Positions 1-9,959 of a stretch of DNA of 64,000 nt are shown in pieces. The DNA lies in NCBI RefSeq assembly GCF_963678635.1, contig NC_087066.1, positions 2,911,633 through 2,975,632 on the forward strand, written 5' to 3'. Positions within the stretch are counted from its first letter, which is position 1. Each line of letters opens with the position of its first letter. This stretch comes from Symsagittifera roscoffensis. Lineage: Eukaryota > Xenacoelomorpha > Acoela > Convolutidae. Position numbers and translations under genes: made by a program. The notes below the pieces were generated by a model, which saw nothing but the letters and a program-made list of their open reading frames with translations, was not told where the DNA came from and did not search any database.

Positions 1-11
1 ATCAAACATTA

Positions 12-694
12 ATGCACATTGATGTATATGCGGATTACTTGAGAACAATAACACCGCAAACCCCTTTTAGAGCACTGACAGTATTACTAACGAGCGGTGG
101 TGGCAAATCTATTCGCATAGACAACAGGTACACGGAAGCCTATGGTCCGGATGAGGTCATGTTGATCATAGATGGAATAAACATCCATAAAAAGACGATG
201 ATAACACGTGACGAGGATCTGGCTGGACAAACCTATGTTGGCAGAGAAGAAATAAAAATGAGATCCATTGGGCAATGCGCTATGCTGGAAGAGGATGCCA
301 TGCATCTGGGAACGGTAGCAGACGTATCTGCGCACGTATTGGACATAAGCGGAAGGAAGACGCAACTGCGTGGGTTGTTGGACACGGGAGCCGTCTGCAG
401 TGTAATACCAATTGAGACTTGGAGAAGAATGGGATTCGACAAAGACGACTTGATTCACTCAAGAATACAAGGGGAGCGCTTCGGGTTCTCAGTAGGACAC
501 CAATAATAGCCCTAAACCTGGGGGAACGCAATTTGTGGATGAGCTTTCTTGTGGTGGAGAATTTAGATGAGTCTGACCAATTCTTTTTAGGCCGAGATTT
601 CATCAAGAATTTTGATGTAACCGTTGATCTTAACAATGCGATGTTCAGGGTTCGGAACCCGGAAAGGAAGTACGTAATTAAACCGGTAAATTAG
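12..694 (+). pseudogene. Retroelement aspartic protease remnant
   Basis: The frame 12-506 carries LLDTGAVCSVIP, the D-T-G active-site motif of retropepsins, at codons 124-126. The second half of the fold continues in another frame (419-694), which contains the FLGRDFIKNFDV stretch typical of the end of such proteases. The frame changes at about 470-500, so the protein is broken. Its role in an intact element would be maturation of Gag-Pol. It lies immediately upstream of the RT segment. The domain assignment is secure. I do not know whether the first 120 codons belong to the protease or to a preceding linker. Confidence 0.75.
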
Positions 695-697
695 ATA

Positions 698-1002
698 ATG
701 GCGAATGAAAATAAGGCTCCAATTTTCTTTAGTAGGAGGGTAAGGCTGAAAGCGAATGAGGCGGCAATAGTAAGTTTGCGGAAGAAAAACTTTAATGAAC
801 TAAGTGACAAAAAACAAGTATGTATAGTACCGAACCCAAACAGTCAAAATGCTGCTATTTTAGGAAATCCTTCTCAATAACCAAGAGTGGCCTCTGCGTC
901 AGTGTCTTGTTCAATACTCTTGATATATCAATCACAATTCAGAGGGAGAGGAAGCTGGGATACGAACTGCCCATGAAAACTAGATATTGAAAGACTAAAA
1001 AT
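698..1002 (+). pseudogene. Protease-RT linker remnant
   Basis: An open frame at 698-880 continues, after a frame change near 870, to about 1002 as a conserved-looking stretch without a recognised domain (IITIQ/ISITIQRERKLGYE-like text in the second part). It sits between protease and RT, where gypsy pol proteins have a linker of this length. There is a stop and a frame change before the RT frame opens. Function is not inferred. Confidence 0.5.
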
Positions 1003-2142
1003 GTGAAAGAAAATGAAGTTCTTGATTGTCCAAATCATAGGGATAAAATTTGTATCTTGAGACGATTGAATAAGATAAAAAGTTCATCAGGTCTTGTGAA
1101 GTCACTTAAGTCAGAGACAGATGATGGACTTTCGAGCTGTTTGAATTTTCCAGAAAGACCCACAATAGCGGAATTGGAAATTGATAAACCAGTATTACCA
1201 GAAATTGAACAATTAAGGGGAAAAGTAACAGACGAACAGCTCGAAGCCATCAAGGATGTTCTAGATAGGAATCAGGATGTTTTTTTGAAACATAAGGAAG
1301 ACATTGGATGCTGCAACATCGTTGAACGTGAAATAGAGCTACAAGAGTCGACGGTACCGCACAGGGAGGGGGCGAGGCATATGACCCCAAGCAAATCGGA
1401 TGCATCTAGAAAAGAGATAGAGACCTTGCTAGAGTATGACATGATAGAACCATCCAAATCACCGTGGGCGTGTGGAGTAGTGATGGCTAAAAAGAGAGGA
1501 GACCAACTGAGGTTTTGTTGTGACTTTCAATATCTGAACTTGGTCAGGGTAAAGGATGCCTTTCCCATACCTAGGATAGAAGAGAGTCTTTCAAAATTAG
1601 GTGACACCAAATTTTTCACAACTCCTGATCTAGCGTCGGCTTTTTGGCAGGAACCACTGAGGAAACAGGACAGCGACAAGACGGGTTTTGCGTGCGAGCT
1701 GGGATTGCTTCAATGGAAAAAGATGCTCTTTGGCGTTTCCAATGCGACAACCACCTTCCAGCGACTAATGGCGCAGACGGTGACAAGCGTAATGAAAAAA
1801 ATCGGCAGTTTAGTAATGTGCTACGTAGATGACGTGGTGATTGCAACACCTACCCTGGAGGACCACATTGAACGACTGGACCAGGTGTTTGCTTGCATGA
1901 AGAGAGCAGGACTGAATTGCAAGCCATCGAAGTGTGAGATTCTCAGGGACTCGATCAAATACCTGGGGAGAATCGTGGACAAACATGGCATTACACCAGA
2001 CCCGGACGCGGTAGAGGCAGTGCTGACTTGGAAGTCTCCAATAACAGAACACCAGTTGATGAGCTACTTGGGTTTCGCAATTTACTACAGGGAGTTCATC
2101 AAGGGCTATGCGGAGAAGTATATCCAATGCAACAACTCATGA
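1003..2142 (+). pseudogene. Ty3/gypsy reverse transcriptase
   Basis: A 379-codon frame covers most of a gypsy RT. Motif A is TTPDLASAFWQ; the substrate-binding motif is MLFGVSNATTTFQRLM (the usual F-G-L/V-x-N-A-P has T for P); motif C is YVDD at codons 274-277, so the catalytic Asp pair is present. The thumb and connection follow with YLGRIVDKHGI. The frame ends at 2142 inside the connection, and the RNase H continues in another frame from 2028. It would copy element RNA into DNA in the particle. The non-ATG opening is expected for part of a polyprotein. Confidence 0.9.
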
Positions 2143-2895
2143 GGCACAAGGCAAAGAAGTTCACGTGGAACAACGAGACTGAAGAATCATTTCAAAGAAT
2201 GAAAAAAGAACTGTGTGAAGCACCTGTGCCAGGCATGCCGACAGAGAAAGGGATGTACGTGCTGGATACCGATGCATCGGTAGTAGCGATCTCGGGCATA
2301 CTGTATCAAGAACAAGAGTGGAACGGAAAAAGAGTGTTGACAACCAATCGCCTACGGGAGCAGAGTCTTGAGTGATACGGAATAGAAGTACGGAGCACCC
2401 AAAGCGGAGATGTTTGCGGTCGTCACTTTTGTGGAAAAATACAAGAAATACCTGGGTAGCGAACCATTCAAGCTACGGGTAGACAACAGAGCACTCAGCT
2501 GGTTGTAAAGGTACTCAATGGACCAGAGTTACATCGGCAGATGGATAGTACGGCAGGATGGTTACAATATGATCACCGAACACAGAACGAGGGACAGGCA
2601 GAAAAATGCTGATAGCTTGAGCAAGAAGACAGAATTCTACCAGAGACAAGAGCAAACGGATGGCTTTTCTTCTAGGGACAAGGGAACATATGTCACCCTA
2701 CCACTCACAAGATGGCCATACAAGTCAGAAAAACCAATAGAGGACCATCCCGAACTACCATTTGAACATAAGGCGAAAGAAATTCTCAAAAGAAGTTTAG
2801 GGATGCCAATGGAAATAATGTTCAAGTCCAAGATAGTGAGGGAGACGCTGATGGCAAAAGGCTACGACCTCGACGAGTGGAAACAGGAAAGGTAA
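2028..2895 (+). pseudogene. Gypsy RNase H remnant
   Basis: The frame 2028-2375 contains YVLDTDAS with the first catalytic Asp. Then, in a different frame from about 2395, come FAVVTFVEKYKKYL (catalytic Glu region) and LRVDNRALSWL with the third acidic residue. A TAA stop at 2506-2508 follows that motif at once, and the same frame resumes through NADSLSK, the last RNase H Asp, to 2895. At least one frameshift and one stop therefore break the domain. The motif order is complete, so the domain call is firm. Confidence 0.85.
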
Positions 2896-3953
2896 TGGTA
2901 GGAGAGGATCTGAGGAAATTACTCGAGAGACTAGCAGTTGACAAACCTGTGGTCTCAGAAGGTGGTAAAGACAGACCGGAAGTCATCATATTGAAAAGAG
3001 GGGGACTGAAACTTGACTGAGACTTGATGAAGAGCACAGAGGTTGTGCGGACAATACTCGAGAGAATCCCGGAAGAAGTACTCAGGCGGACGACGATACG
3101 AAATAAGAGAGTGACGTTCAAGGAGGAAGTTGAACATCTGGCACTAGATCAAGAGTCTGGGGATTGGCCGCAACGAGGAAGAGATGGCGAGGAAAAAAAT
3201 TTGTCCGGGGAGTCGGAAGAATGGGATGATGGTTCGAAGGAGAGTGACGATGAGCAAGACAGTCTCTGCACAATATTGGCTGAAGAAAAAATGAGGAACC
3301 ACGACAGGAAGTTCCAAACATATCCATCTTCAGGGACGTACAACCTGGGACACGATGACGCGCATGGAGTGGAAGAGCGTGAAAAGATAGCAGTGTCAAG
3401 AAACCCGTTCAGGGAGCTATCTTGCAATTCGGAAATCAGAACGATACTAATACCAGAGGACGACAGGGAGATCTTGAGAAGGATAGTTTGTGTGAAGCTC
3501 AAAGACGACATCCACAATCCTGGAGAGCTGAATGGTCAAATGATGGCATTGAAGGAACACGTCAAAGTGAGGTACAGGCTGTCGGATCTGATACGAGCAC
3601 AGAAGAATGATAAAATGACGATTAACCTCTCGAAATGGCTTCGGACGGGAATAAAAGAGAAGGGAGACCTGGAAGAAGATAGTTACAAGATTGTGAGCCA
3701 GTTCTACAAGGAGACAAAGAAATTACTCTATCACACAGCTGATGGCGTGGTAGCCTGTAGGAGAGAAGTCGAAGAAAAAATTATACACAAGGACAACCCC
3801 ATCATACTACCTCAGCTATACCAAATAGAAGTGATATTCAGATCGCATGACCAAATGGGATATCAGGTGATAGACAAAGTACAACAAAGAATACTACACA
3901 GATTTGATTGGCCAGGGCTGAGCAAGATTTGTGAAAAATGGGTGAACGCTTGA
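2896..3953 (+). pseudogene. Pol linker and integrase H2C2 region remnant
   Basis: After a short acidic/charged stretch, a 309-codon frame (3024-3953) runs into the zinc-binding N-terminus of integrase, recognisable from RSHDQMGYQ and the RFDWPGLSKICEKWVNA block. Within the zinc motif, the residue expected to be the second His is Tyr (GYQ). The frame ends with TGA at 3951-3953, where the first Cys of the CxxC pair would be. Both changes are single-base in kind. The acidic linker (about residues 50-90, many D/E) is long for gypsy elements. Confidence 0.7.
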
Positions 3954-4480
3954 CTTTCGTGCTTGCAGGTGAAGGATCCTAGGAAAATGAAGTTCCCTCT
4001 TAGGTCTGTGGAAAGCTTGGAGTTTAACGAGATCATGCGGATAGACCATCAAAAGATCTGCATGACTGACTCGGGATAAACCCAGATACTAGTAATTATA
4101 AATCATTTCACGAAACTGCCAGAAGCGGTACCAAGTCAGATGGCATCGACGGAAGAAACTTGTGATCACTTGATAACGCACTGGATATCACGATATGAAT
4201 GCGGATGAAGTTCCAATCGGACAATGGGAAGGCATTCGCGGGGACCTGACAAAAGAACTAATGAGAAGAGCCTACATTGCAAAGGCCCATTCAACGACCT
4301 ACCATCCACAAATGAATGGACTAGTGGAGAGATAGAACAGAACACTAGTGAATATGCTCCGGGTGTATTGTTCGAGATATATAACTGACTTGGACAAATA
4401 TCTGCCCAGGTGGTGTGGGCGTATAACTGCACGCAACACTCAACAACTTCAAGCAAAGCCGTATGCTGTGGGACAAAACG
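3954..4480 (+). pseudogene. Gypsy integrase catalytic core remnant
   Basis: The DDE core can be followed in pieces: MRIDHQK with the first Asp at about 4043, ILVIINHFTKLPEAV after a TAA at 4077-4079, SDNGKAFAG with the second Asp at about 4220 (frame change just before), and NGLVER with the catalytic Glu at 4327-4329. The Glu motif is followed by TAG at 4333-4335, where the family usually has Gln. All three acidic residues survive, but two stops and one or more frameshifts destroy the frame. Confidence 0.8.
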
Positions 4481-4485
4481 TCTGA

Positions 4486-4794
4486 GTGTTCCAGAACGTC
4501 ATACCTCCTAAAAGGACAAAGAAGCTATTGAAGAAATGGAGAGGGCCGTTCATGATAACGGAAGTGCACCAGCAGGGTCGGTTCTATCGCTTGAGTACAG
4601 GGCGTGAGGCGCACTACGAGAATCTGAAACCTCACTTACCACAAAACATGGAAGGAATCGAGTATCTACTGGAAGAGCCAGCATGTGAGGTAAACGAGAA
4701 AGGCACCAGAGAGAAGAATGATTGCAACGAGAACCTGAGCATGGATGACAACAAAAAGATAGATGTAGATTCGGCCGAAGGGTCCTTGGCATAG
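4486..4794 (+). pseudogene. Integrase C-terminal GPF/Y-type module
   Basis: A 102-codon open frame holds LKKWRGPFMITEV followed by YRLSTGREAHYENLKPH. This is the GPF/Y signature and the end of the SH3-like C-terminal domain in Ty3/gypsy integrases, which contributes to DNA binding. It lies just after the core remnant, with the expected spacing. The remainder of the frame is K/E/N-rich and ends at 4794. Confidence 0.8.
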
Positions 4795-5426
4795 GAAGGT
4801 TGGAAAAATCCCGAGCAAAACGAGGTACCAAAATGGACGGAACCAGACTTATAAAAAGAGACCAGAAGAGGTGCGCGTAAGAAAACAGGCATGAGATACA
4901 ACAGGTATGGTGGTGACTTCCTGATCAATAAGATACTGCTTGACGAGATAGGAGAAGAATTGGTGAACATGGGTGAGCTGGTAGCCAATGAAGAATAGCA
5001 GATCATAAACGACAGTGAGCACTCCTTGCAAGAAGATCACACCATGCCAGAAAGAGAACTAGACCTAGAACAAAGCAAAAAAAAGAAGGGAAAACACAAA
5101 CCTGAGGATACTGGAATGGTTGCACAACGAGAAGCGGACGAAAAGGAAGCACAAAGCATCCAACAAGTCGACGTATCGGCGCAAAAACATGTGAAATCAG
5201 AGAACCCGTTGTTTGGTTGGACAGCCACTGACCAGCCACTGGAAATACCACGGGATAGCTTGAGCCACGTACCATCGACGGGGACGTCGATAAACATTTT
5301 TGTCCGGGGTGTGGGGGTAGGACTTACCCACACAAAAAACTTAATGATAAAGAAGCCCAGGGAAGTGAGAGAGACCAACGGCCTGGAGCTGGACCAGGAG
5401 GGGGCTGAGCTTACCATTGGAAGACG
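4795..5426 (+). pseudogene. Charged post-integrase coding remnant
   Basis: Broken frames rich in Lys, Glu and Gln; the longest is 5026-5466. It includes a lysine-rich run (SKKKKGKHKPED) and then FVRGVGVGLTHTKN. I recognise no domain. It links the integrase to the macro-like segment and is probably part of the same large C-terminal extension or separate ORF. The start codon is not determinable. Confidence 0.4.
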
Positions 5427-5891
5427 ATGTTTGAAATTCCGAATGAGCTTTCGGATAACATCCTGATCATAGACAGTGGCTTCATCCTGTCAGACACGAC
5501 TAGCGCGATCTGCATAACAGCGGACATGAGCTTCAATACCAGACTGGAAGCCGACTTCAAAAGAAAATGCCAGAATGTGGATTTTCTGTTCAGGCAGAGA
5601 CCAGTGTTGGGGGGAATGGCAGCACTCCCTCCTTCAATTTCACAAGTTCCCGGTAAATGCCGGTGCTTTTTGGTAACGAGAGTGATAGACCCCGAACATA
5701 TGGTAATAGCAGAAACGAGGTTGAGAGTTTTCATGGTCGAAAGAGGCAAACGCGAGATTTCAATACCGGTCTACGACCCAAACAGAGGCAGATTGACCCC
5801 TAGGTAACTGTGCGCTATCCTAACCGTGTTCTTTGCGGAAACGGAACTAATAGTACACCTACACAAGAAGTATTACTTGAGTATCGCCTGA
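5427..5891 (+). pseudogene. Macro-domain-like segment
   Basis: A frame from 5427, interrupted only by TAA at 5805-5807, resumes to TGA at 5889-5891 (about 155 codons). It resembles the macro (ADP-ribose-binding) fold: a strand ending ICITADMS, a helix with LEADFKRKCQNVDFL, a strand with CFLVTRVI, a helix with TRLRVFMVERG and a strand with ISIPVYDPNRG. In active macro domains the first loop is Gly-rich (GAGIA-like); here it reads SFNTRLEADF, so nucleotide binding may be lost or changed. The fold call is from pattern memory of the family. A role in the element (ADP-ribose handling or host defence) would be speculation. Confidence 0.5.
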
Positions 5892-6605
5892 GCTTGCGAT
5901 GGACGTGAGGGTCTTGAGTTAGGGGAGAAAAGGGTCTTGAGCCAGGTAAATTGGAAACACAAGTCATGCAAGTGGGTTATAATGTGATTGGCACGACAAT
6001 TGAATGAATCTTATAAAGAATTGATGGTGCTAAAACATAAAATGAATCTGCATTATTCCAACGTCTAAAATGAATCATTCTAAAGGAGTTGTTAGGATAA
6101 TGTTTTAAACGTACTTATGGGGGAGGTCTAGGTTAGTAAATATTATGATTATTATATTGGATTTAGTGATAAATCACAAGGGGTTTCCCTCAAAGGTATT
6201 TCTGTTAAAAACGAGTCTACAGTTGTTTCGATTGCAGTCACAAAAGGTAACCCAGGAGCAAGAATTGCTTTCATTGTAAAACGCATGGAAGTATTCCCAG
6301 AACCATTTCAACAAGTCCGATGAGTGGAATGAGTGGAAAACATCTTGGTTTAAAACTGAATTCTATTTTCAGAATGATTTGAAAACTGAAACCACAAATA
6401 AATCACAGTTGGTCGAACGGGAGAAAGAAAAATCATTCAACAGCTCTTCATTGATTGTGCCAGAGGAAGATATTTCTTGAGTATTATTCTGGTAAATGTA
6501 TTTCTTGAGTATTAATCTGGCAAAGGTATTTCTTGAGTTTGGTTAGGTAAGGTACTTCTTGAGTTTGGTTGTTCGTGAAAATTCGTGAGATAAACGAAAG
6601 CAGCA
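5892..6605 (+). other. Non-coding interval with repeated CTTGAG motifs
   Basis: No frame of note is seen. The hexamer CTTGAG occurs seven times between about 5875 and 6560, including the short tandem array listed separately. The interval separates the macro-like segment from the next ATG at 6606 and could hold an internal promoter or splice sites. None is evident by eye. Confidence 0.4.
6464..6575 (+). repeat. Short tandem repeat, about 28 bp x 4 (degenerate)
   Basis: Four imperfect units follow each other, each built on TATTTCTTGAGT or TACTTCTTGAGT followed by T/A-rich sequence ending in TCTGG, TTAGG or similar. Unit spacing is 27-28 bp. There are no unique spacers, so it is not a CRISPR-like array. 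Confidence 0.7.
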
Positions 6606-7585
6606 ATGGCAGATCAATTCTGGACATCTGTGCCAGCGGCGTTCAGAAAATTCGCACTCGACGAGTAATACAAGCGCTTGAGGGACCTCGACTACACGCA
6701 AGTGGATGAGAGGCTCGCGGTTATGCTCAATGCCATCCAGCAACAGGGAGTGCAGGGAGTCAGCGACTGAAGCCGTGCTGATGCTGGATTACACGTCGGA
6801 TGGAATCTCGAATCACGAGCAGACTAGATGGCTATCCTGAAACGTGGACGGAGGCGTGAAAGGATTTGATCTTGCGAGGAGTCCTGGCTTGAGTAACACC
6901 ACGGAGTATGGTGCGGGGGAATTTCCCCTTCCAACCACCAGCAGGAGCACTGACACAACCCACAAGCAAACCACCATCGATACTCCGGTCACAACAATCA
7001 GAAGAGTCATATCCAGATCTCAGCAGCATGAAGAGAGGGTTGGAAAAGGCCCAAAGGGAACGGGACAAGGCCAACCTGGATAGGGACCAAGCCAAGCGTT
7101 TCTCGATAGGGATCAAGCCAAGCGACCAGGCAATACTTGAGCGAGACAAGGCGATTCTTGACCGGAATCTGCTGATGGCAGAACGGGAGTCAGAACAGAG
7201 ACTAAAAGAACGAGTAGCAATTTGTAATCAGATAAAGTTAGAAATATAACGGCTACCAAGGAGGCAGCAAGCGGTCGCGAGTGGTAAGGAGAAAAAGAGG
7301 ACGCCAACTGAGCCAGTAGTGTCGAGATCGAGACCAGAGTCAGGAACAGAGGTGGATGAAGCGCCCAGATCGAGCGCCTGGTTTAACCTGGACTGCGTGG
7401 CTCAAGAGCACATGAACGAAGGTTTGGAGGCATGGACGCCACCTGAGCCCGTCCCCTCCATGAGTAGTCTAGAGGCGAATCAAGTCAGACCGCTAAGGGA
7501 CATTACGCTACTAGGACTGACGTCCAGCTGGACTAGCGGCAGTCAGTCCGGAACGGGGACATCACGTCTCAAGGAGTTGCAGTAA
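6606..7585 (+). pseudogene. Coiled-coil ORF remnant of the large element
   Basis: A plausible ATG at 6606 opens a frame (MADQFWTSVPAAFRKF) that is stopped by TAA at 6666-6668 and TGA at 6768-6770. Farther on, 6908-7249 encodes a strongly heptad-like stretch with repeated RERDKA, DRDQAK and ERDKAILDRN, that is, a charged coiled coil. Frame 7319-7585 is Ser/Pro/Glu-rich. The layout (short N-terminal helix region, coiled coil, low-complexity linker) leads into the SGNH-like domain that follows, so these are probably parts of one protein. No function is claimed. Confidence 0.5.
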
Positions 7586-7588
7586 AGG

Positions 7589-8357
7589 TTGCAGGCGAAG
7601 GTTCTTGAGAACGCTGCGCGTGGGCAGCGACCAACCACCTGGAGAGAGCATCCAGTGAGGAGCGTTGTGATCTCGAGCTACAAAAAGAACACTGACGACG
7701 TGTACCATCGACATAGTCGAGAAGACTGGACGGCTGCGCAAAGAGAGAGAAGAGATGCCTTCCATGACGCCGCGTGGGTAGAGTACTTCATACAACCGAG
7801 AATACCCGAAGACACAACACACTTGAAAATAGGGGACAGTCTCGTCCGGGTCTTGACAAGGATCCAGGCCCATTGGCAAGTGGGAGTCTTGAATTTTTCG
7901 GGCGCAGCGATGCCCCAGATGTTGGTGTCCCTGCAGATGCTGGAGATGGGGAAGAGATGCACAGTTACATTGATGATGGGAACCAACGAAGTGTCCAGAG
8001 GCGAGTCAAGAAAAATGATGAGGCTACAAGACAAAGTGATTTGCATTCTTAAGGAGCTAAGAATTTACCTGGAGCCAATCATGAAGCAACTTTACAATGA
8101 TCACCATCTGCACCGTCCCCTATATAATGATGGCTGACCAGAATGCGAGGGAGATGAATGAGAGGGTGCGAAGTAACAACGAGATAATCAGGCAAATCCA
8201 GCAGAGAAGTGTGCTGCCCCTGAGAGTGGCTGATGAAGCAAGAATGATGGAAGATTCCCTCCCGGAGGATGCATCCTCGGATGGTATCCACTTCGACAGG
8301 CCAAGGGGCACAGAGTGGCTGAATGCCGTCTTCCAAAGACATATAAATTTCCTTTAG
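7589..8357 (+). pseudogene. SGNH/GDSL hydrolase-like segment 1
   Basis: Three of the SGNH blocks can be seen. Block I is LKIGDSLVRVL, with GDS at 7832-7840. A block III-like motif is VTLMMGTNEVSRGES, where the usual G-x-N-D reads G-T-N-E. After a frame change near 8090, a block V-like DGIHFDRPRGTEWLN has the D-x-x-H catalytic pair spacing. SGNH enzymes are esterases or lipases that use the GDS serine and the D-x-x-H dyad. SGNH domains are known in ORF1 of some non-LTR elements. In this element the domain is broken by the frameshift and by the non-ATG start. Family call fair, activity not implied. Confidence 0.55.
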
Positions 8358-9068
8358 TCGGATCTGGTGGAGACGGGTCAATTCACCTTGGTTCCACCCC
8401 CGATACCTCTCTTCTTCTTAGCCCGGTCCGTAACTGATCGCTTGGTGGGAAAGAATGGACCGACTCGAGAGGGAGCTCAACTAGCAGCAGAAGCAGACAG
8501 TTGAGATCAACAGCGATGGAGGGAGACGAGGAGGAAACTTCTACGCCCCAGAGCTCGGTTGTGTCGTCAGCGGTGATGGTGGACAACAAGAAGAAAGTGG
8601 AATGTCCGGGGGAGCGAGCAGCACCCGTTACCTGGAATGAGTGAAAGATCTGTATCTCGAGGATATGGCCTGCAGACAAGAGTTAACGGAGGTCTTGGGG
8701 ATCAAGAGTCTGTCAAATGAGTACTTGAGCAATCACTACTGCGTGGATTGGCCAAAGGCCCATGAGGCGCACTTCTCTCGAGTCAAGACACTGGAGATGG
8801 CGGATTGACGGGAATTCCCCAGATATCCATAATGGGACCAATCAATTACAGACCTCTCAAGGAGATGGGAAGTCCAGGCCTCATAGTGGAGCCTCCCAGG
8901 CATCGGAACAGTATAGCCAAGATCAGAGTGAGGATCCCCGCGCAGCTTAGGGCGGTGGACAAGCTTCTCGAGCCGAAGAGCATAGGACTTCTTAACACGA
9001 CCTACATGGGTGCGAAACTTGCGGAAGACCCAAGGTACGGGAGATCCTGTGGAACTGCACAGCTGTAA
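8358..9068 (+). pseudogene. Unrecognised coding remnant
   Basis: Open segments lie in several frames, including KDLYLEDMACRQELTEVLGI (about 8643) and the 87-codon frame 8805-9068 with GPINYRPLKEMG and LLNTTYMGAKLAEDPRYG. They are clearly protein-like in composition but match no domain I know. They sit directly upstream of the second SGNH-like segment and are probably its N-terminal part. Confidence 0.4.
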
Positions 9069-9099
9069 GGACGTTAGCAGTTTATGATCGATCAATCCT

Positions 9100-9894
9100 T
9101 GAGTCGCGAGAGCAACCATTGTGGCGGGATCGGACTTCGAGGGGACGTCACCCAAGTTGTTTTGACCAGAGACATTGGTGTACCTACTAATGGGGGCGGA
9201 GCTGAGTTTAATGTTGACCCTGATCTTAGCAATGAGGTCGGAGACACCTTGTGAACCGGAGCTATTGTTGTTTGCGGGAATGAATGATCAGCTGCACGCG
9301 GCGGGACTACTTGAGCCCCTGAGAAGTGGGGAGCCTACACCAAAAAAGATCTAGGAGGCGATTCAGACACTGTTTGCAGCAATGAAGGAAGTACAGGAAC
9401 CGGTGACATCCCGGTTGGTGTTGAAGAGAAGAACGGTATTCGCGCCATCACCGGCTTACGCAAGCATGCCACCTGCTTTACAGGTCGTTTACGCTATGTT
9501 AATTCTGATTGCGGAGGGAAACGAATGGCGCATGCTGATTGCGGCCCCAAATTGTTTGCTAGAGCCAGTGAACTTGAGACCCTTGAAGCCGGAAGTGGCG
9601 GCGGCGTGGGCGGATGTGTCCCACGCACTAAGGGGCTTTTACAAGCTTGCGGATATCTTGATCGAGTTGGACGAGGTCCTTTGTCTGGAGGCGTCGAACC
9701 TTGCCCGGCAACTGAAGTTCAACCCAGAGGTAGGGAATGACCATCCTGTGATAGCTCATCTGACAGCCAGCCTGTGGTTCCGGAGTATGGAGCTGACGAT
9801 CACGAGCTCCACTAGCAGGACGACGGGCCCAAACAACCCGAGAAAGAATGTGGCTGCAGCCGAAAACAAATGGAATCGATGGCGTATCGTCTAA
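9100..9894 (+). pseudogene. SGNH-like segment 2
   Basis: The frame that reaches 9894 contains LLLFAGMNDQLHAAG at about 9262-9305, a G-x-N-D block as in SGNH block III, followed by a long helical region (IQTLFAAMKEVQ, APSPAYASMPPALQ, HALRGFYKLADILIELDEV) and HLTASLWFRSM near the end. The upstream part is interrupted by stops around 9060-9260 and no GDS block is evident, so catalytic competence cannot be argued. Because the motif is shared with segment 1, a duplication or two related proteins are possible. Confidence 0.4.
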
Positions 9895-9959
9895 CAAAAG
9901 AGAGAGGAAAATGGCCGTTCCTGACCCCGAGACTTGAGAACGTGACGGACTAGACGAGA

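Noticed and set aside
2500-4340. Stop-codon reassignment (TAA/TAG read as amino acids)
   Set aside because: Stops in the old element fall at mixed residue types and co-occur with frameshifts, while host exons end in ordinary TAG or TGA, so decay explains them better.
6464-6575. CRISPR-like array
   Set aside because: Units are contiguous and degenerate, with no unique spacers, and the genome is eukaryotic.
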